Below, one piece after another: positions 17,463 to 26,052 of a stretch of DNA of 64,000 bases (positions within the stretch are counted from its first letter, which is position 1; each line of letters starts with the position of its first letter). The notes beneath the pieces are model-generated. The model did not search any database and had not been told where the DNA came from. It saw only the letters and a program-made list of their open reading frames with translations. Made by a program: the position numbers and the translations under genes. The DNA is from Archangium lipolyticum. GTDB lineage: Bacteria > Myxococcota > Myxococcia > Myxococcales > Myxococcaceae. Where the stretch lies: NCBI RefSeq assembly GCF_024623785.1, contig NZ_JANKBZ010000025.1:62001-126000 (forward strand), read 5' to 3'.

Positions 17463-18410
17463 CTACCCGCCCGGCGTGAAGCGCAATCCGGCGAGGCCCA
17501 GCAGGTGGGTGTTCCCGTACGAGGCGCTCGCCGGGAGCCAGCGTCCGCTCAGCTCCGCGAAGAGGGCGAGCCGCGTGGAGAGGGGGAGGCTTGCTCCGGT
17601 GGACAGCCCAGCGCCGAACAGGGCCGGCCCTCCCAGGGCGTACGCATCGAGCGAGAGGAAGAACGTCAGCGGACCCACGAGCTCCGGAGCCTGGGCTCCC
17701 AGGCGTGCGGAGGCTCCGAACTGGCGTCCCGCGGTGGCGTTGAGCTCGCCATAGACATACGTCCCCGCCAGCCGCGCGCCTGCTTCCACTCCCACGCCGG
17801 ACAGCGGAGACAGGCCCACCGCGGCCCGGATCTGGGCGCTGAACGCGAGTCCGGAGAAGGGCGTCCCCTCCGGGGCGGTGGGTGGAAGGACGACGCGCAC
17901 CTGTTCCGTCCGGCCGGGCCGCACCTTGACCTGGAGCGCGGTCTTCCCCGGGCCCACTTCCAACGTGTGTGTTCCGATGGGGACCGGGCCCCGCCACGGT
18001 GCCTGTCCGAGGGGCCGTCCATCGAGACGCAGCTCCGCTCCGGAGGGCTCGACATCAATGGCCAGCTCACCCTGGAGCCGCTCGCGCAGGCTCTCGAAGA
18101 GCGTCACCACGGTGGGCTGCACACGCTCCGGGTCCAGGCGCACGTCCGGGTCCGACTCGAGCGCCCGGGCGAAGGCGGCCTCCATCTTGGAGTACTGGCG
18201 CAGCGCCGCGTACACCTCGCCCTGCACCAGGTGCAGCCGCGCGATGTGGGTTTCGTCACGGATTCGTTTCAAACCCGCTTCCACACGGGAGAGCGCGGAC
18301 TCGAAGTCTCCTTCGGACAGGGCCTGGAGCGCCGCATCCAGCTCGCGGTGCTCCTCGACGGGCGCAGCGGACGGGAGGAGCAGCGACATCACCAACAGGG
18401 GAGCGCTCAT
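17463..18410 (-). CDS. PEGA-domain protein with TPR-like N-terminus and barrel-like C-terminus
   Basis: Exported protein of 315 residues. After a short signal-like N-terminus, residues 20-110 form TPR-like helices (ALSEGDFESALSRVEAGL). Residues 115-170 are a PEGA domain (VEPSGAELRLDGRPLG). The rest alternates short Gly/Ala/Leu-rich strands, as in outer-membrane beta proteins. The start overlaps the end of the upstream kinase gene by 4 bases (ATGA), so the two are translationally coupled. The upstream kinase has a PEGA domain of its own, which suggests the two share an extracytoplasmic function. Confidence 0.75.
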   Translation of the reverse strand: MSAPLLVMSLLLPSAAPVEEHRELDAALQALSEGDFESALSRVEAGLKRIRDETHIARLHLVQGEVYAALRQYSKMEAAFARALESDPDVRLDPERVQPTVVTLFESLRERLQGELAIDVEPSGAELRLDGRPLGQAPWRGPVPIGTHTLEVGPGKTALQVKVRPGRTEQVRVVLPPTAPEGTPFSGLAFSAQIRAAVGLSPLSGVGVEAGARLAGTYVYGELNATAGRQFGASARLGAQAPELVGPLTFFLSLDAYALGGPALFGAGLSTGASLPLSTRLALFAELSGRWLPASASYGNTHLLGLAGLRFTPGG

Positions 18411-20008
18411 TCGTGGAGTTCGATGCGTACCACTGCTTTCTTTCCGGGAGAAACCTCGATCTGGCGTTCCTCCGTGGCGAAGCCGCCGCGTTCCACTCGC
18501 ACGGAGTGCCGCCCTTCGGGCAGGTTCAGGGACACCGGGGTGGCGCCGTGGTGCTTGCCGTCCACGCTGACGTTGGCCCAGACCGTCTTGCCCGCATGCA
18601 CGGTCACCACGCGCAGCTCCCCCTGACCCGTCCTGGCGCGCTGCCGGGAGTTGCTTCCCACGGTGGATGACGCGAGCGAGGCCTGCGCTCTGGCCCGGCG
18701 GGATGTCGTCGTGGCGGAGGCCGGTGTCTCGGAGGCTGGCGCCACCACCGGCGCGGGCGCCATGGCGGCCTCGGTGCTGGGAGGGGCAGGGGAGGGCGTG
18801 GAGGCTCGAGCAGGGGGCGCTTCCGGAGGTGGGCGCGGAGTGGCGGAGGCTGGCGCGGTGCTGGCCGCCGCCTGGGCCTCCCCCGTGCTCCGAGTCTCAC
18901 GCATTCCGAAGAGGAGCGCTCCCACGCTCGCGACGCCCAGCAGCGCCAGGAATGGGATGAGCCGTACTCGTTTCCCGGGCCTCGCTGGAACCGGCGCGGG
19001 CGTGGGCTCCGGCGTGGAGGGCGCGGACTCCGCCTTCTCCAGGGCCGCGAGCAACGCGAGTGCTCCCTCGTGGCGCTGCTCCGGGTTCGACGCGGTGGCT
19101 CGGACGAGCGCCTCCGCCAGTGGGGGCGAGAGCCACGGCGCCTGGGCACGGAGCGCCTGCGCCGCATCCCGTGGCCCCTCGCCGAGGAGCCTGCAGGTGC
19201 TCGCCGGCGGCAGGCCCGTCAACATCTCCAGCAACACCAGCCCCAGGGAGAACAGGTCCGCACGCGCGTCGACGGGCTCGCCGCGGGCCTGCTCCGGCGC
19301 CATGTAGCTGGGCGTGCCGAGACGCGAGCCGCTCCTTGTGGCCTCCTCGCCGCGGTACTCCCAGAGGATGCCGAAGTCGAGCAGCGTGGCGTGCCCTCCG
19401 GGCGAGAGGAAGATGTTGCCCGGCTTGATGTCGCGGTGGACGCAGCCGCGCTGGTGGATGAAGTCCAGCCCGGCGCAGAGCTGCCGCGCCAGGGCGAGCA
19501 CTTCCGCCACGGGCAGGGGTCCGGGCACCGAGCCCAGGTAGCGCGAAAGGGACATCCCCTCCAGGTGCTTCATCACGATGAACGGACGCCCGTCCTGCTG
19601 GCCGACCGCGTAGATGGGGGTGATGTTCGGGTGCTCCAGCCGTGCCATCGCCCGTGCTTCCCGTTCGAAGCGCGCCACGCTCTCCGGGTCCTCGCACAGC
19701 GCATCGTGAAGCAGCTTGACGGCCACGGTGCGCTCGAGCGTGAGGTCCCGGGCCCGGTACACCTGGCCCATGCCTCCGGCGCCCAGCAGCTCCTCCAGCC
19801 GCCACTTGCCTTCCAGGACCTCACCTGGAGTCAGGGGCGGCCGCACTGGCATGCGAGGGGGTCGCCACCCCGCCTCACCGGCGTGCTGCGTGATGGCCGT
19901 GCACTCCGTGCAGGAGGCCCCCTCGAAGGGGACAGGCAGCCCGCAGGTGGCGCACGAGGAGGGGTGCTTGTGGGGAGCCATGGGCGGCCGTATTTTGCCA
20001 TACCTCAT
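18407..20008 (-). CDS. Transmembrane Ser/Thr protein kinase with N-terminal zinc ribbon and periplasmic PEGA domain
   Basis: Kinase of 533 residues. An N-terminal zinc ribbon (CATC then CTEC) precedes the kinase domain (about 70-330), which has GAGGMGQVY (P-loop), AVKLL (Lys), HRDIKPGN (catalytic loop) and DFG. A transmembrane helix (IPFLALLGVASVGALLFGM) follows, then an Ala/Pro-rich linker and a C-terminal PEGA domain outside the membrane. The start is ATG 20008, because GGAGG lies 8 bases upstream; ATG 19981 has no ribosome binding site. It is co-translated with the PEGA protein and divergent (55-bp gap) from the FHA-sigma54 activator, a likely phospho-target. Confidence 0.88.
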   Translation of the reverse strand: MRYGKIRPPMAPHKHPSSCATCGLPVPFEGASCTECTAITQHAGEAGWRPPRMPVRPPLTPGEVLEGKWRLEELLGAGGMGQVYRARDLTLERTVAVKLLHDALCEDPESVARFEREARAMARLEHPNITPIYAVGQQDGRPFIVMKHLEGMSLSRYLGSVPGPLPVAEVLALARQLCAGLDFIHQRGCVHRDIKPGNIFLSPGGHATLLDFGILWEYRGEEATRSGSRLGTPSYMAPEQARGEPVDARADLFSLGLVLLEMLTGLPPASTCRLLGEGPRDAAQALRAQAPWLSPPLAEALVRATASNPEQRHEGALALLAALEKAESAPSTPEPTPAPVPARPGKRVRLIPFLALLGVASVGALLFGMRETRSTGEAQAAASTAPASATPRPPPEAPPARASTPSPAPPSTEAAMAPAPVVAPASETPASATTTSRRARAQASLASSTVGSNSRQRARTGQGELRVVTVHAGKTVWANVSVDGKHHGATPVSLNLPEGRHSVRVERGGFATEERQIEVSPGKKAVVRIELHE

Positions 20009-20063
20009 GGGTGTTTCCTCCACCGAACCGTTGTCTCCCGGTGCCCTGACGGAGGGGCGGCCA

Positions 20064-21335
20064 GTGGCGCGCGGTCCTCGTTTCCGCGTGGTGGTGGAGA
20101 CGGGACCGGACGCGCGACAGGACTTCCCCCTCGAAGGGACATTGCTGGTGGGCACCCAGGTGGAGGGCGGTCTGCGGCTGAGCGACCCGACGGTGTCGCG
20201 GGTCCACCTGGAGCTGCAAGCCCGGCCGGAGGGCGTGCGAGTTCGCGACGTGGGCTCGCGCAATGGCACCTGGTCCCTGGGGGTGCGCATCCACGAGGTC
20301 ACCGTGGCCAGCGAGGCCCGCTTCACGCTCGGCAAGACGACGCTGCTCGTCATGCCCGAGCCATCCGAGGAGGGCGCCGAGCCCGCGCCGCGCACCGCCT
20401 TCGGACGCGCGCTGGGACGGAGCCCCGCGATGCAGCGCCTCTTCGGCGTGCTGGAGCGGACCGCGCGCACCTCCTTCTCCGTGCTGTTGCTGGGAGAGAC
20501 GGGCACCGGCAAGGAACTGCTGGCCGAGGCGCTCCATCAGGCCTCTCCCCGGAGCGCCAATCCCTTCGTCATCGTGGACTGCGGGGCGGTGGTGCCCTCG
20601 CTCATCGAGAGCGAGCTGTTCGGGCACGCGAAGGGCGCCTTCACGGGTGCGCACGCGGACCGGCAGGGGCACCTGGTGCAGGCGCATGGCGGCACCGTCT
20701 TCCTCGACGAGGTGGGTGAGCTTCCCCTGGAGCTCCAGCCGAAGCTGCTCCGGGTGCTGGAGTCGGGCACGGTGCGCCGGGTGGGTGACAACGCCGCGCG
20801 GGAGGTGGACGTGCGCGTGGTGGCGGCCACGCACCGGGACCTGAAGGCGGAGGTGGCCGCGGGGCGCTTCCGGGCGGATCTCTACTACCGGCTGGCGGTG
20901 GTGCCGGTACGGGTTCCCGCGCTGCGCGAGCGTCCGGAAGACATTCCACTGCTGGCGCGCCACCTCTTCGAGCAGGCGGGACAGCCGGACTTCCCGTTCA
21001 CGGAGGCGCTGGTGCAGCGGCTGGTCGGCTACGACTGGCCGGGCAACGTGCGGGAGCTGCGCAACTTCGTGCACCGCGTCCTCGCGGCGGGGGACGTGGA
21101 GCTGCCGGATGCGGCGCGGCCGGTGAGCAGCACTGTTTCCGCGACCGAGGATCTGAGCGCCCTGACCTTCAAGGAGGCCAAGGAGCGCATGGTGGAGGCC
21201 TTCACCCGCGAGTACCTGACGGCGCTGCTGGCGCGGTGTGGCAACAACATCTCGGAAGTGGCACGGACGGCGGGGCTGGCGCGCAGCCACGTCCACGGAC
21301 TGCTCAACCGCTACGGGCTGAAGGCGGGAGACTGA
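20064..21335 (+). CDS. FHA-domain sigma54-dependent transcription activator
   Basis: Activator of 423 residues. The FHA domain (about 8-95) has the phospho-Thr-binding features [12 protein letters not shown] and GSRNGTW. The AAA+ domain has [14 protein letters not shown] (near residue 191), LDEVGELP and [11 protein letters not shown] Fis-type HTH follows ([20 protein letters not shown], features: EVARTAG turn). FHA replaces the usual receiver, so it probably listens to a Ser/Thr kinase rather than a histidine kinase. GTG 20064 is chosen over ATG 20007: GGAGGGG lies 7 bases upstream and the FHA fold begins at once. The flanking kinases are the obvious partners. Confidence 0.88.
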   Translation: MARGPRFRVVVETGPDARQDFPLEGTLLVGTQVEGGLRLSDPTVSRVHLELQARPEGVRVRDVGSRNGTWSLGVRIHEVTVASEARFTLGKTTLLVMPEPSEEGAEPAPRTAFGRALGRSPAMQRLFGVLERTARTSFSVLLLGETGTGKELLAEALHQASPRSANPFVIVDCGAVVPSLIESELFGHAKGAFTGAHADRQGHLVQAHGGTVFLDEVGELPLELQPKLLRVLESGTVRRVGDNAAREVDVRVVAATHRDLKAEVAAGRFRADLYYRLAVVPVRVPALRERPEDIPLLARHLFEQAGQPDFPFTEALVQRLVGYDWPGNVRELRNFVHRVLAAGDVELPDAARPVSSTVSATEDLSALTFKEAKERMVEAFTREYLTALLARCGNNISEVARTAGLARSHVHGLLNRYGLKAGD

Positions 21336-21338
21336 GCG

Positions 21339-22358
21339 TCAGCCCTTCGTGTTCCGAGGCGGGTGGGACAGGTCCGCGGTGTGGGTGACGGTGGGGGCCT
21401 CCCGTCGTGCGCGATCCTGGCTCCAGGGCAGGCGCCCGGAGCCGGGGAGCCAGGGCGCCACCAGCTCGGCCAGCTCGGGCAGACCCACCACGGGGCCAGC
21501 GCGCAGGGCCTGGTCGAGCGAGCTCCGGAGCTCCATTAGCGAAGGGCGCTGCGCGGGCTGCTTGGAGAGGGCCGCTGTCACGCTCCGCTGAATCGCCTCG
21601 GGCACGGCGGGCCGTACCGCGCCGAGTCCGCGAGGCACCTCCTTCATCACCGCCTCCATTGTCCGCACCGGGTTGTCCCGCCGCAGGGGCTGCACTCCCG
21701 AGAGCAGCTCGTAGAGTGTCAGTGCCAGTCCATGGACATCCGTCTGGCCATCCAGCGGCGCCTCGCGAAGCTGCTCCGGCGCGGCGTACTCCAGGCGGGC
21801 CTTGACCCGGCCGGGCTGCGTCTCCGTCAGCCGTCCGGCCCTGCGCGCGATGCCGAAGTCGAGCAGCTTCACCGCTCCGGTGTCGGCGATCATGATGTTG
21901 CCAGGGTGGATGTCGCGGTGGACGAGTCCCAGCGGCTGTCCCTCCCGGCCCCGCAGGGCGTGCAGGTAGCCCAGACATTCGGACAGGTACGTGGCGATGC
22001 GTGCCGCGTGGGCCCAGGGCAGCGGCCCCAGCCCCGCGGTGCGGCGCGCCTCCAGGAGCTGCGCCAGGGTGAGCCCGTGCACGTACTCGAACACGAGGAA
22101 CAGCAGGCCGTCCTGCTGGCCATAGGTGCGCAGACGCGCCAGGAACGGATGATTGAGCAGGGTGGAGAGGTGAGCCTCATCCAGGAACTGCCGCACCCAG
22201 GCCTCCTCTCCCGCCACTTCCGGGCGCATCCGCTTGAGCGCCACCAGCCGGTCTGGCCCCACCACGCCCCTCACCTCCGCGAGGAACACCTCGGACATGG
22301 CGCCCATGGCCAGGCGCTTGAGGAGGACGAAGGCATCGAGGCTCGGACCCTGTTGCAT
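21339..22358 (-). CDS. Soluble Ser/Thr protein kinase
   Basis: Kinase of 339 residues with no transmembrane segment. The domain covers almost the whole protein: a glycine-poor P-loop (LAMGAMSEVF), ALKRM (Lys), HRDIHPGN (catalytic Asp and Asn), DFGIARR, and a YAAPEQ activation segment. A short Pro-rich tail follows. It starts at ATG 22358 and ends 3 bases from the stop of the FHA activator (convergent). The atypical P-loop (GAMSEV in place of GxGxxGxV) may lower ATP affinity, but the catalytic residues are intact. Confidence 0.85.
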   Translation of the reverse strand: MQQGPSLDAFVLLKRLAMGAMSEVFLAEVRGVVGPDRLVALKRMRPEVAGEEAWVRQFLDEAHLSTLLNHPFLARLRTYGQQDGLLFLVFEYVHGLTLAQLLEARRTAGLGPLPWAHAARIATYLSECLGYLHALRGREGQPLGLVHRDIHPGNIMIADTGAVKLLDFGIARRAGRLTETQPGRVKARLEYAAPEQLREAPLDGQTDVHGLALTLYELLSGVQPLRRDNPVRTMEAVMKEVPRGLGAVRPAVPEAIQRSVTAALSKQPAQRPSLMELRSSLDQALRAGPVVGLPELAELVAPWLPGSGRLPWSQDRARREAPTVTHTADLSHPPRNTKG

Positions 22359-22459
22359 GCGCGTGGGACTATATGCCCCAGGTGGGGCCCCGGCTGGCCG
22401 GAACCCTCCATTCGCTCGTGGGGGAGGAGATCAACCATGAGGCCCGGGCGCCAGGTGCG

Positions 22460-23683
22460 TCAGCAGCCCACGTTGCCCTGGCAGTAGGGGACGATGCCCA
22501 GCTCGTTCTGCACGGAGCCCAGCGGGGAGAAGGCGAAGTGCCAGGGATCGGAGCCCGCGCCCCACATGATGCCCGTCAACGTCGCGGTGTTGCCGGACAG
22601 GAAGTAGACCGGCGAGCCGCTGTCACCGCCGGCACCGTTCTGCGTGGTGTTGGTGGCGATGTAGTTGCAGAAGTAGGTGTGCGGGCCGCCACCCGAGTTG
22701 ATGGTGGCGCACGCCCACTGGATGGTGCCGCTGGTGGTGCCCGAGGTCCGGCCCGTCTTGTAGACGGTCTGTCCCTGCGAGGGGTAGAGCACCTTGCCCG
22801 GCACCTCCAGCCAGGAGGAGATGGACAGGTTGAAGGGGCCCGGCGTGTACGCCACCAGCGGGTTGACGGGGACGCTGGCGCTGAAGAAGGCGCTGTCGCT
22901 GTAGCGGCAGATGCGGCCCGCGGGGCAGGTTCCGCCACTCGTGTAGACCGGGTCGGTGATCTCCGTGCCGGCCAGGTCGGGGTAGACGGCCTGGTAGGCC
23001 GGCGTGTATTCGACACCGCCCTGCGTCTGCGTGCAGTGCGAGTTGCTCACGAAGCCCAGGACGTTGCCCTGGAACGCGGTGAAGCCGAGGGTGCAGTACT
23101 TGCCCGGCGTCTCGATCTGGTTGCCGCCGTTGATGGGCCGCCACCCGCCCTGGACATTGGTGGGGAGGATGCGGCCCACCTCGATGATGTCGACGGCGTC
23201 GCGGTCCACCTCCAGGCGCTCGAGGACCTTCTCGACGCGAGCGCGCGCCTCGGCGCTCTCGATGCCGATGGCGACGCGGTTCGTCTTCTCATCGACGTCC
23301 GTGACGACCGCACCGGCCACGGACAGCACGCCAGGGGTGAGGCGCTCGTGCAGCGCCTTGAGCTGGGCGAAGGTGCGGGTGGCCGGCTCCGTCACCAGCC
23401 CCTCCGCCGGAATCTTCTCCTGCCCGAACACCTTCGCGATGGCGAGCCTGGCGGCGGGGGCCGCGGAGGCGTGCACCAGGCGCACCACCAGCCGGCCCTT
23501 CTCGTCGTAATACATGCCACCGAAGTCGGGCACGGTGGTGTTCACCTCGAGCAGCGCGTCATCGAGCGTCCGCGGCCGATGGGGGCTGGCCGACACCTCG
23601 GCGGCCCCGGCGGCTCCACCCCAGCCCGCCAGCCACAGCACGGCCCCGGAAACCGCCGCGCGAACGATCCTCTGCTTCGTCAT
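22460..23683 (-). CDS. Secreted S1-family (chymotrypsin-like) serine protease
   Basis: Extracellular protease of 407 residues made as a preproenzyme. It has a signal peptide at about 1-28 and a propeptide-like region to about 180. The catalytic domain carries the likely triad H216 (SNSHC), D263 (SDSAFF) and S355 (GDSGSP). Paired cysteines (197/217, 253/259, 325/339) fit disulphides. The layout resembles bacterial trypsin-like or alpha-lytic-type proteases used against prey protein. ATG 23683 has GGGAGGGAG upstream and places the signal peptide at the N-terminus. It is divergent from the P450. Confidence 0.85.
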   Translation of the reverse strand: MTKQRIVRAAVSGAVLWLAGWGGAAGAAEVSASPHRPRTLDDALLEVNTTVPDFGGMYYDEKGRLVVRLVHASAAPAARLAIAKVFGQEKIPAEGLVTEPATRTFAQLKALHERLTPGVLSVAGAVVTDVDEKTNRVAIGIESAEARARVEKVLERLEVDRDAVDIIEVGRILPTNVQGGWRPINGGNQIETPGKYCTLGFTAFQGNVLGFVSNSHCTQTQGGVEYTPAYQAVYPDLAGTEITDPVYTSGGTCPAGRICRYSDSAFFSASVPVNPLVAYTPGPFNLSISSWLEVPGKVLYPSQGQTVYKTGRTSGTTSGTIQWACATINSGGGPHTYFCNYIATNTTQNGAGGDSGSPVYFLSGNTATLTGIMWGAGSDPWHFAFSPLGSVQNELGIVPYCQGNVGC

Positions 23684-23794
23684 GTGTTCTCCCTCCCTTG
23701 GATCAGGTCTGGCGCGGCATCCAAGCATTCCTCTCCAGATCGGGAAAACAAATCCTCCCGGATCGTGTTAGACCATCCTGGTGAGAGGACCTCC

Positions 23795-25009
23795 ATGCAG
23801 ACCCTCACGCAGCCCGATTTCGGTTCGCAGCGCTTCAAGGCCAATCCGTTTCCTTTCTACGCGCGCCTGCGCGAGGAGGCGCCCGTCTTCCGCATCATGG
23901 GCCCCGCCAACGAGGTGGGCTGGCTGGTGACCCGTTACGAAGACGTCAACCAGGTGTTGAAGCACGCGAGCCTCAGCAAGGATCGCATCGGAAGCATGAC
24001 GCCGGAGCAGCGGGCCCGGATGCCCTGGTTCGTGAAGCTCTTCGAGCCGATCTCCCAGAACATGTTGAGCAGGGATCCTCCGGATCACACCCGGCTCCGC
24101 GCGCTCGTGCACAAGGCCTTCACGCCCCGGTTGATCGAACGGCTGCGCTCTCGCGTCCAGAGCCTGTCGGATGGGCTGCTGGATGCGGCCCAACGCAAGG
24201 GCTCCATGGAGCTCGTCTCGGAGTACGCGCTGCTGGTGCCGGTGACCATCATCGCCGAGATGCTGGGGGTCCCCTCGGGCGACTACCGGAAGTTCCAGCG
24301 CTGGTCCAACCGGCTCATCTCCAACACGAACATGCGGGACGTGCTGCTCTCCGTCCCGAGCATCCTGATGTTCACCCGCTACCTGCGAAAGCTCGTCGCG
24401 CAGCGGCGCTCGTCCCCGGGAGATGATCTGCTCACGGCCCTCATCCAGGCGGAGGAGGCGGGCGACAAGCTGACGCCGGACGAGCTGGTCAGCATGGTGT
24501 TCCTCCTGCTGGTGGCCGGGCACGAGACCACGGTGAACCTGATCGCCGGTGGCACGCTCGCGCTCCTCCAGCACCCCGAGCAGTTGGATCGGCTGAGGAA
24601 GAACCCCGAGCTCATCGAGCCGGCGGTCGAGGAGCTCCTGCGCTACGCGAGTCCGGTGGAGATCTCCACCGAGCGCTTCGCGCGCGAGGACATCTCCGTG
24701 GGTGGGGTGACGATTCCGAAGGGGGACCTGGTCTTCGCCGTCATCGCCTCCGCGAACCGTGACGAGCGCCAATTCCAGAATCCGGACACGCTCGACCTGA
24801 GCCGCGAGCCCAACAAGCACCTGTCCTTCGGGATGGGGATCCACTACTGCCTGGGGGCGCCGCTCGCGCGGCTGGAAGGGCAGATCGCCATCCAGACGCT
24901 GGTGAACCGGTTCCCCCGCCTGCGCCTGTCGAAGCCGGCGGAGTCGCTGAAGTGGCGCACGGGCTTCCTCATGCGCGGGCCCAAGCAGCTCCCGGTTTCA
25001 CTGTCCTAG
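23795..25009 (+). CDS. Cytochrome P450 (bacterial class I type)
   Basis: Soluble haem-thiolate monooxygenase of 404 residues, the usual bacterial length. Visible landmarks are the I-helix AGHETT (241-246), the K-helix ExxR region (EELLR), and the haem-binding loop FGMGIHYCLGAPLAR with axial C352. It needs a ferredoxin/reductase pair, not encoded nearby. ATG 23795 has GAGAGG 7 bases upstream; the same frame stays open for 1.4 kb upstream, but that part is antisense to the protease. The substrate is unknown. The terpene cyclase lies about 5 kb downstream, which hints at but does not show a link. Confidence 0.9.
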   Translation: MQTLTQPDFGSQRFKANPFPFYARLREEAPVFRIMGPANEVGWLVTRYEDVNQVLKHASLSKDRIGSMTPEQRARMPWFVKLFEPISQNMLSRDPPDHTRLRALVHKAFTPRLIERLRSRVQSLSDGLLDAAQRKGSMELVSEYALLVPVTIIAEMLGVPSGDYRKFQRWSNRLISNTNMRDVLLSVPSILMFTRYLRKLVAQRRSSPGDDLLTALIQAEEAGDKLTPDELVSMVFLLLVAGHETTVNLIAGGTLALLQHPEQLDRLRKNPELIEPAVEELLRYASPVEISTERFAREDISVGGVTIPKGDLVFAVIASANRDERQFQNPDTLDLSREPNKHLSFGMGIHYCLGAPLARLEGQIAIQTLVNRFPRLRLSKPAESLKWRTGFLMRGPKQLPVSLS

Positions 25010-25099
25010 AGACGAAACCCTCGTGTCTTCCTTGGATTGCTCGGGGCATCCTGCCGGGCCTGACGCGCCATTCCTCAGCCCGTAGGCGCGCCAGCGTTG

Positions 25100-25131
25100 G
25101 CGGGCAAGAGCCGCGAGCAGGTCTTGCCCGC
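25100..25131 (+). terminator. Strong hairpin after the P450 gene
   Basis: GCGGGCAAGA (25100-25109) pairs perfectly with TCTTGCCCGC (25122-25131) around a 12-base loop. A smaller GGCAA/TTGCC hairpin follows at about 25136-25148. There is no T-run. It could terminate the P450 transcript or act in the leader of the next gene. The remaining 25010-25296 holds no supported gene. Confidence 0.45.
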
Positions 25132-25296
25132 GGGAGGCAAACCTTGCCGGGGGATGGGGCCTTTTCGAGAGGGGTGCGCTGGTCCGGAGACACGTCACCC
25201 GTTGGCACGAGGAGTGCTCAGAGGCACGGGAGAGGGTCATCACTCCAACACAGGCGGCGCGCGCCCGCGCCGCTTGCATCATGAAGAGGGAAGGAC

Positions 25297-26052
25297 ATGC
25301 GCAACCAATCGTTCATCGCGGCGCTGACCGTGGGCTCCCTGGGAATCGCCACGCTGGCCCATGCCGACTCGTTCGACTGCTACGAGAACTGCACCGTCGA
25401 TCTGAAGACCGATCCGAACTGCCTACAGGGCGTGAGTTACGACTACGACTTCTCCACGGTGGACCGCGGCAGCGATGTCACCGTCATGTCGTTCCACGGC
25501 GGCAACATCGAGCTGCACACGAGTACCATCGCCCGCACCGTCGCCGACCAGAACTCCTGGAACTGGTACAACTTCGCCGGCCACGGCCGTTCGTCCTGCC
25601 TCAATGGGCTGTCCAACTTCGGCAGGCTGCACATCACCGCCATCAACTTCAACGAGCCCACCCTCCACGACCTCGTGGGCAGGTACCCGAATGCGGTGGC
25701 CATCCACGGCTTCAGCGAGGACACCTATCCGCGGGGCACCATCTGCGTCGGCGGGCGCAACGCGGCCCAGGTGCAGGCGTTCATCGACTCCATCAACGCC
25801 AACAAGAGCCGCTTCACGCGCTACTCCATCAACGCCGTCAACGCGGCCACCGCGCCCTCGGGCACGACGTGCTCGCAGTGGCGGGGGACGGCGCAGGACA
25901 ACCCGGTCAACAGGAGCTCCAGTGGCGCGGGCGGCCTGCAGCTCGAGCTGAACCTCGACATCCGCAAGGACCTGGTCAACGTCTCCTCGGACTACAACGC
26001 GCTGCGGGACGTGTTCTACGGCGCCATCCACGCCGCCATGACCACGACCTAG
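25297..26052 (+). CDS. Exported poly-gamma-glutamate hydrolase-like protein
   Basis: Secreted protein of 251 residues resembling the zinc-dependent poly-gamma-glutamate hydrolase family (PF05908 type). The family pattern FHGGNIELHTSTIA starts at H67, with E72 close behind. Further His residues (AGHGRSS, AIHGFSED) could complete the metal site. Such enzymes cut gamma-glutamyl polymer capsules; phages and Bacillus use them, so in a predator it may strip prey capsules (inference). The signal peptide ends AHA-DS near residue 24. ATG 25297 has AGGGAAGGA upstream. Its stop overlaps the stop of the convergent gene inside one CTAG. Confidence 0.72.
   Translation: MRNQSFIAALTVGSLGIATLAHADSFDCYENCTVDLKTDPNCLQGVSYDYDFSTVDRGSDVTVMSFHGGNIELHTSTIARTVADQNSWNWYNFAGHGRSSCLNGLSNFGRLHITAINFNEPTLHDLVGRYPNAVAIHGFSEDTYPRGTICVGGRNAAQVQAFIDSINANKSRFTRYSINAVNAATAPSGTTCSQWRGTAQDNPVNRSSSGAGGLQLELNLDIRKDLVNVSSDYNALRDVFYGAIHAAMTTT

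Noticed and set aside
17422-17997. Second minus-strand frame overlapping the PEGA protein
   Set aside because: Out of frame with the PEGA gene, low-complexity Arg/Gly/Pro sequence and no start signal.
20007-20063. ATG 20007 as start of the FHA activator
   Set aside because: No ribosome binding site, and it would overlap the start of the divergent kinase; GTG 20064 has GGAGGGG at good spacing.
22373-23794. Upstream extension of the P450 frame
   Set aside because: It is antisense to the S1 protease, and a normal P450 N-terminus with ribosome binding site exists at 23795.
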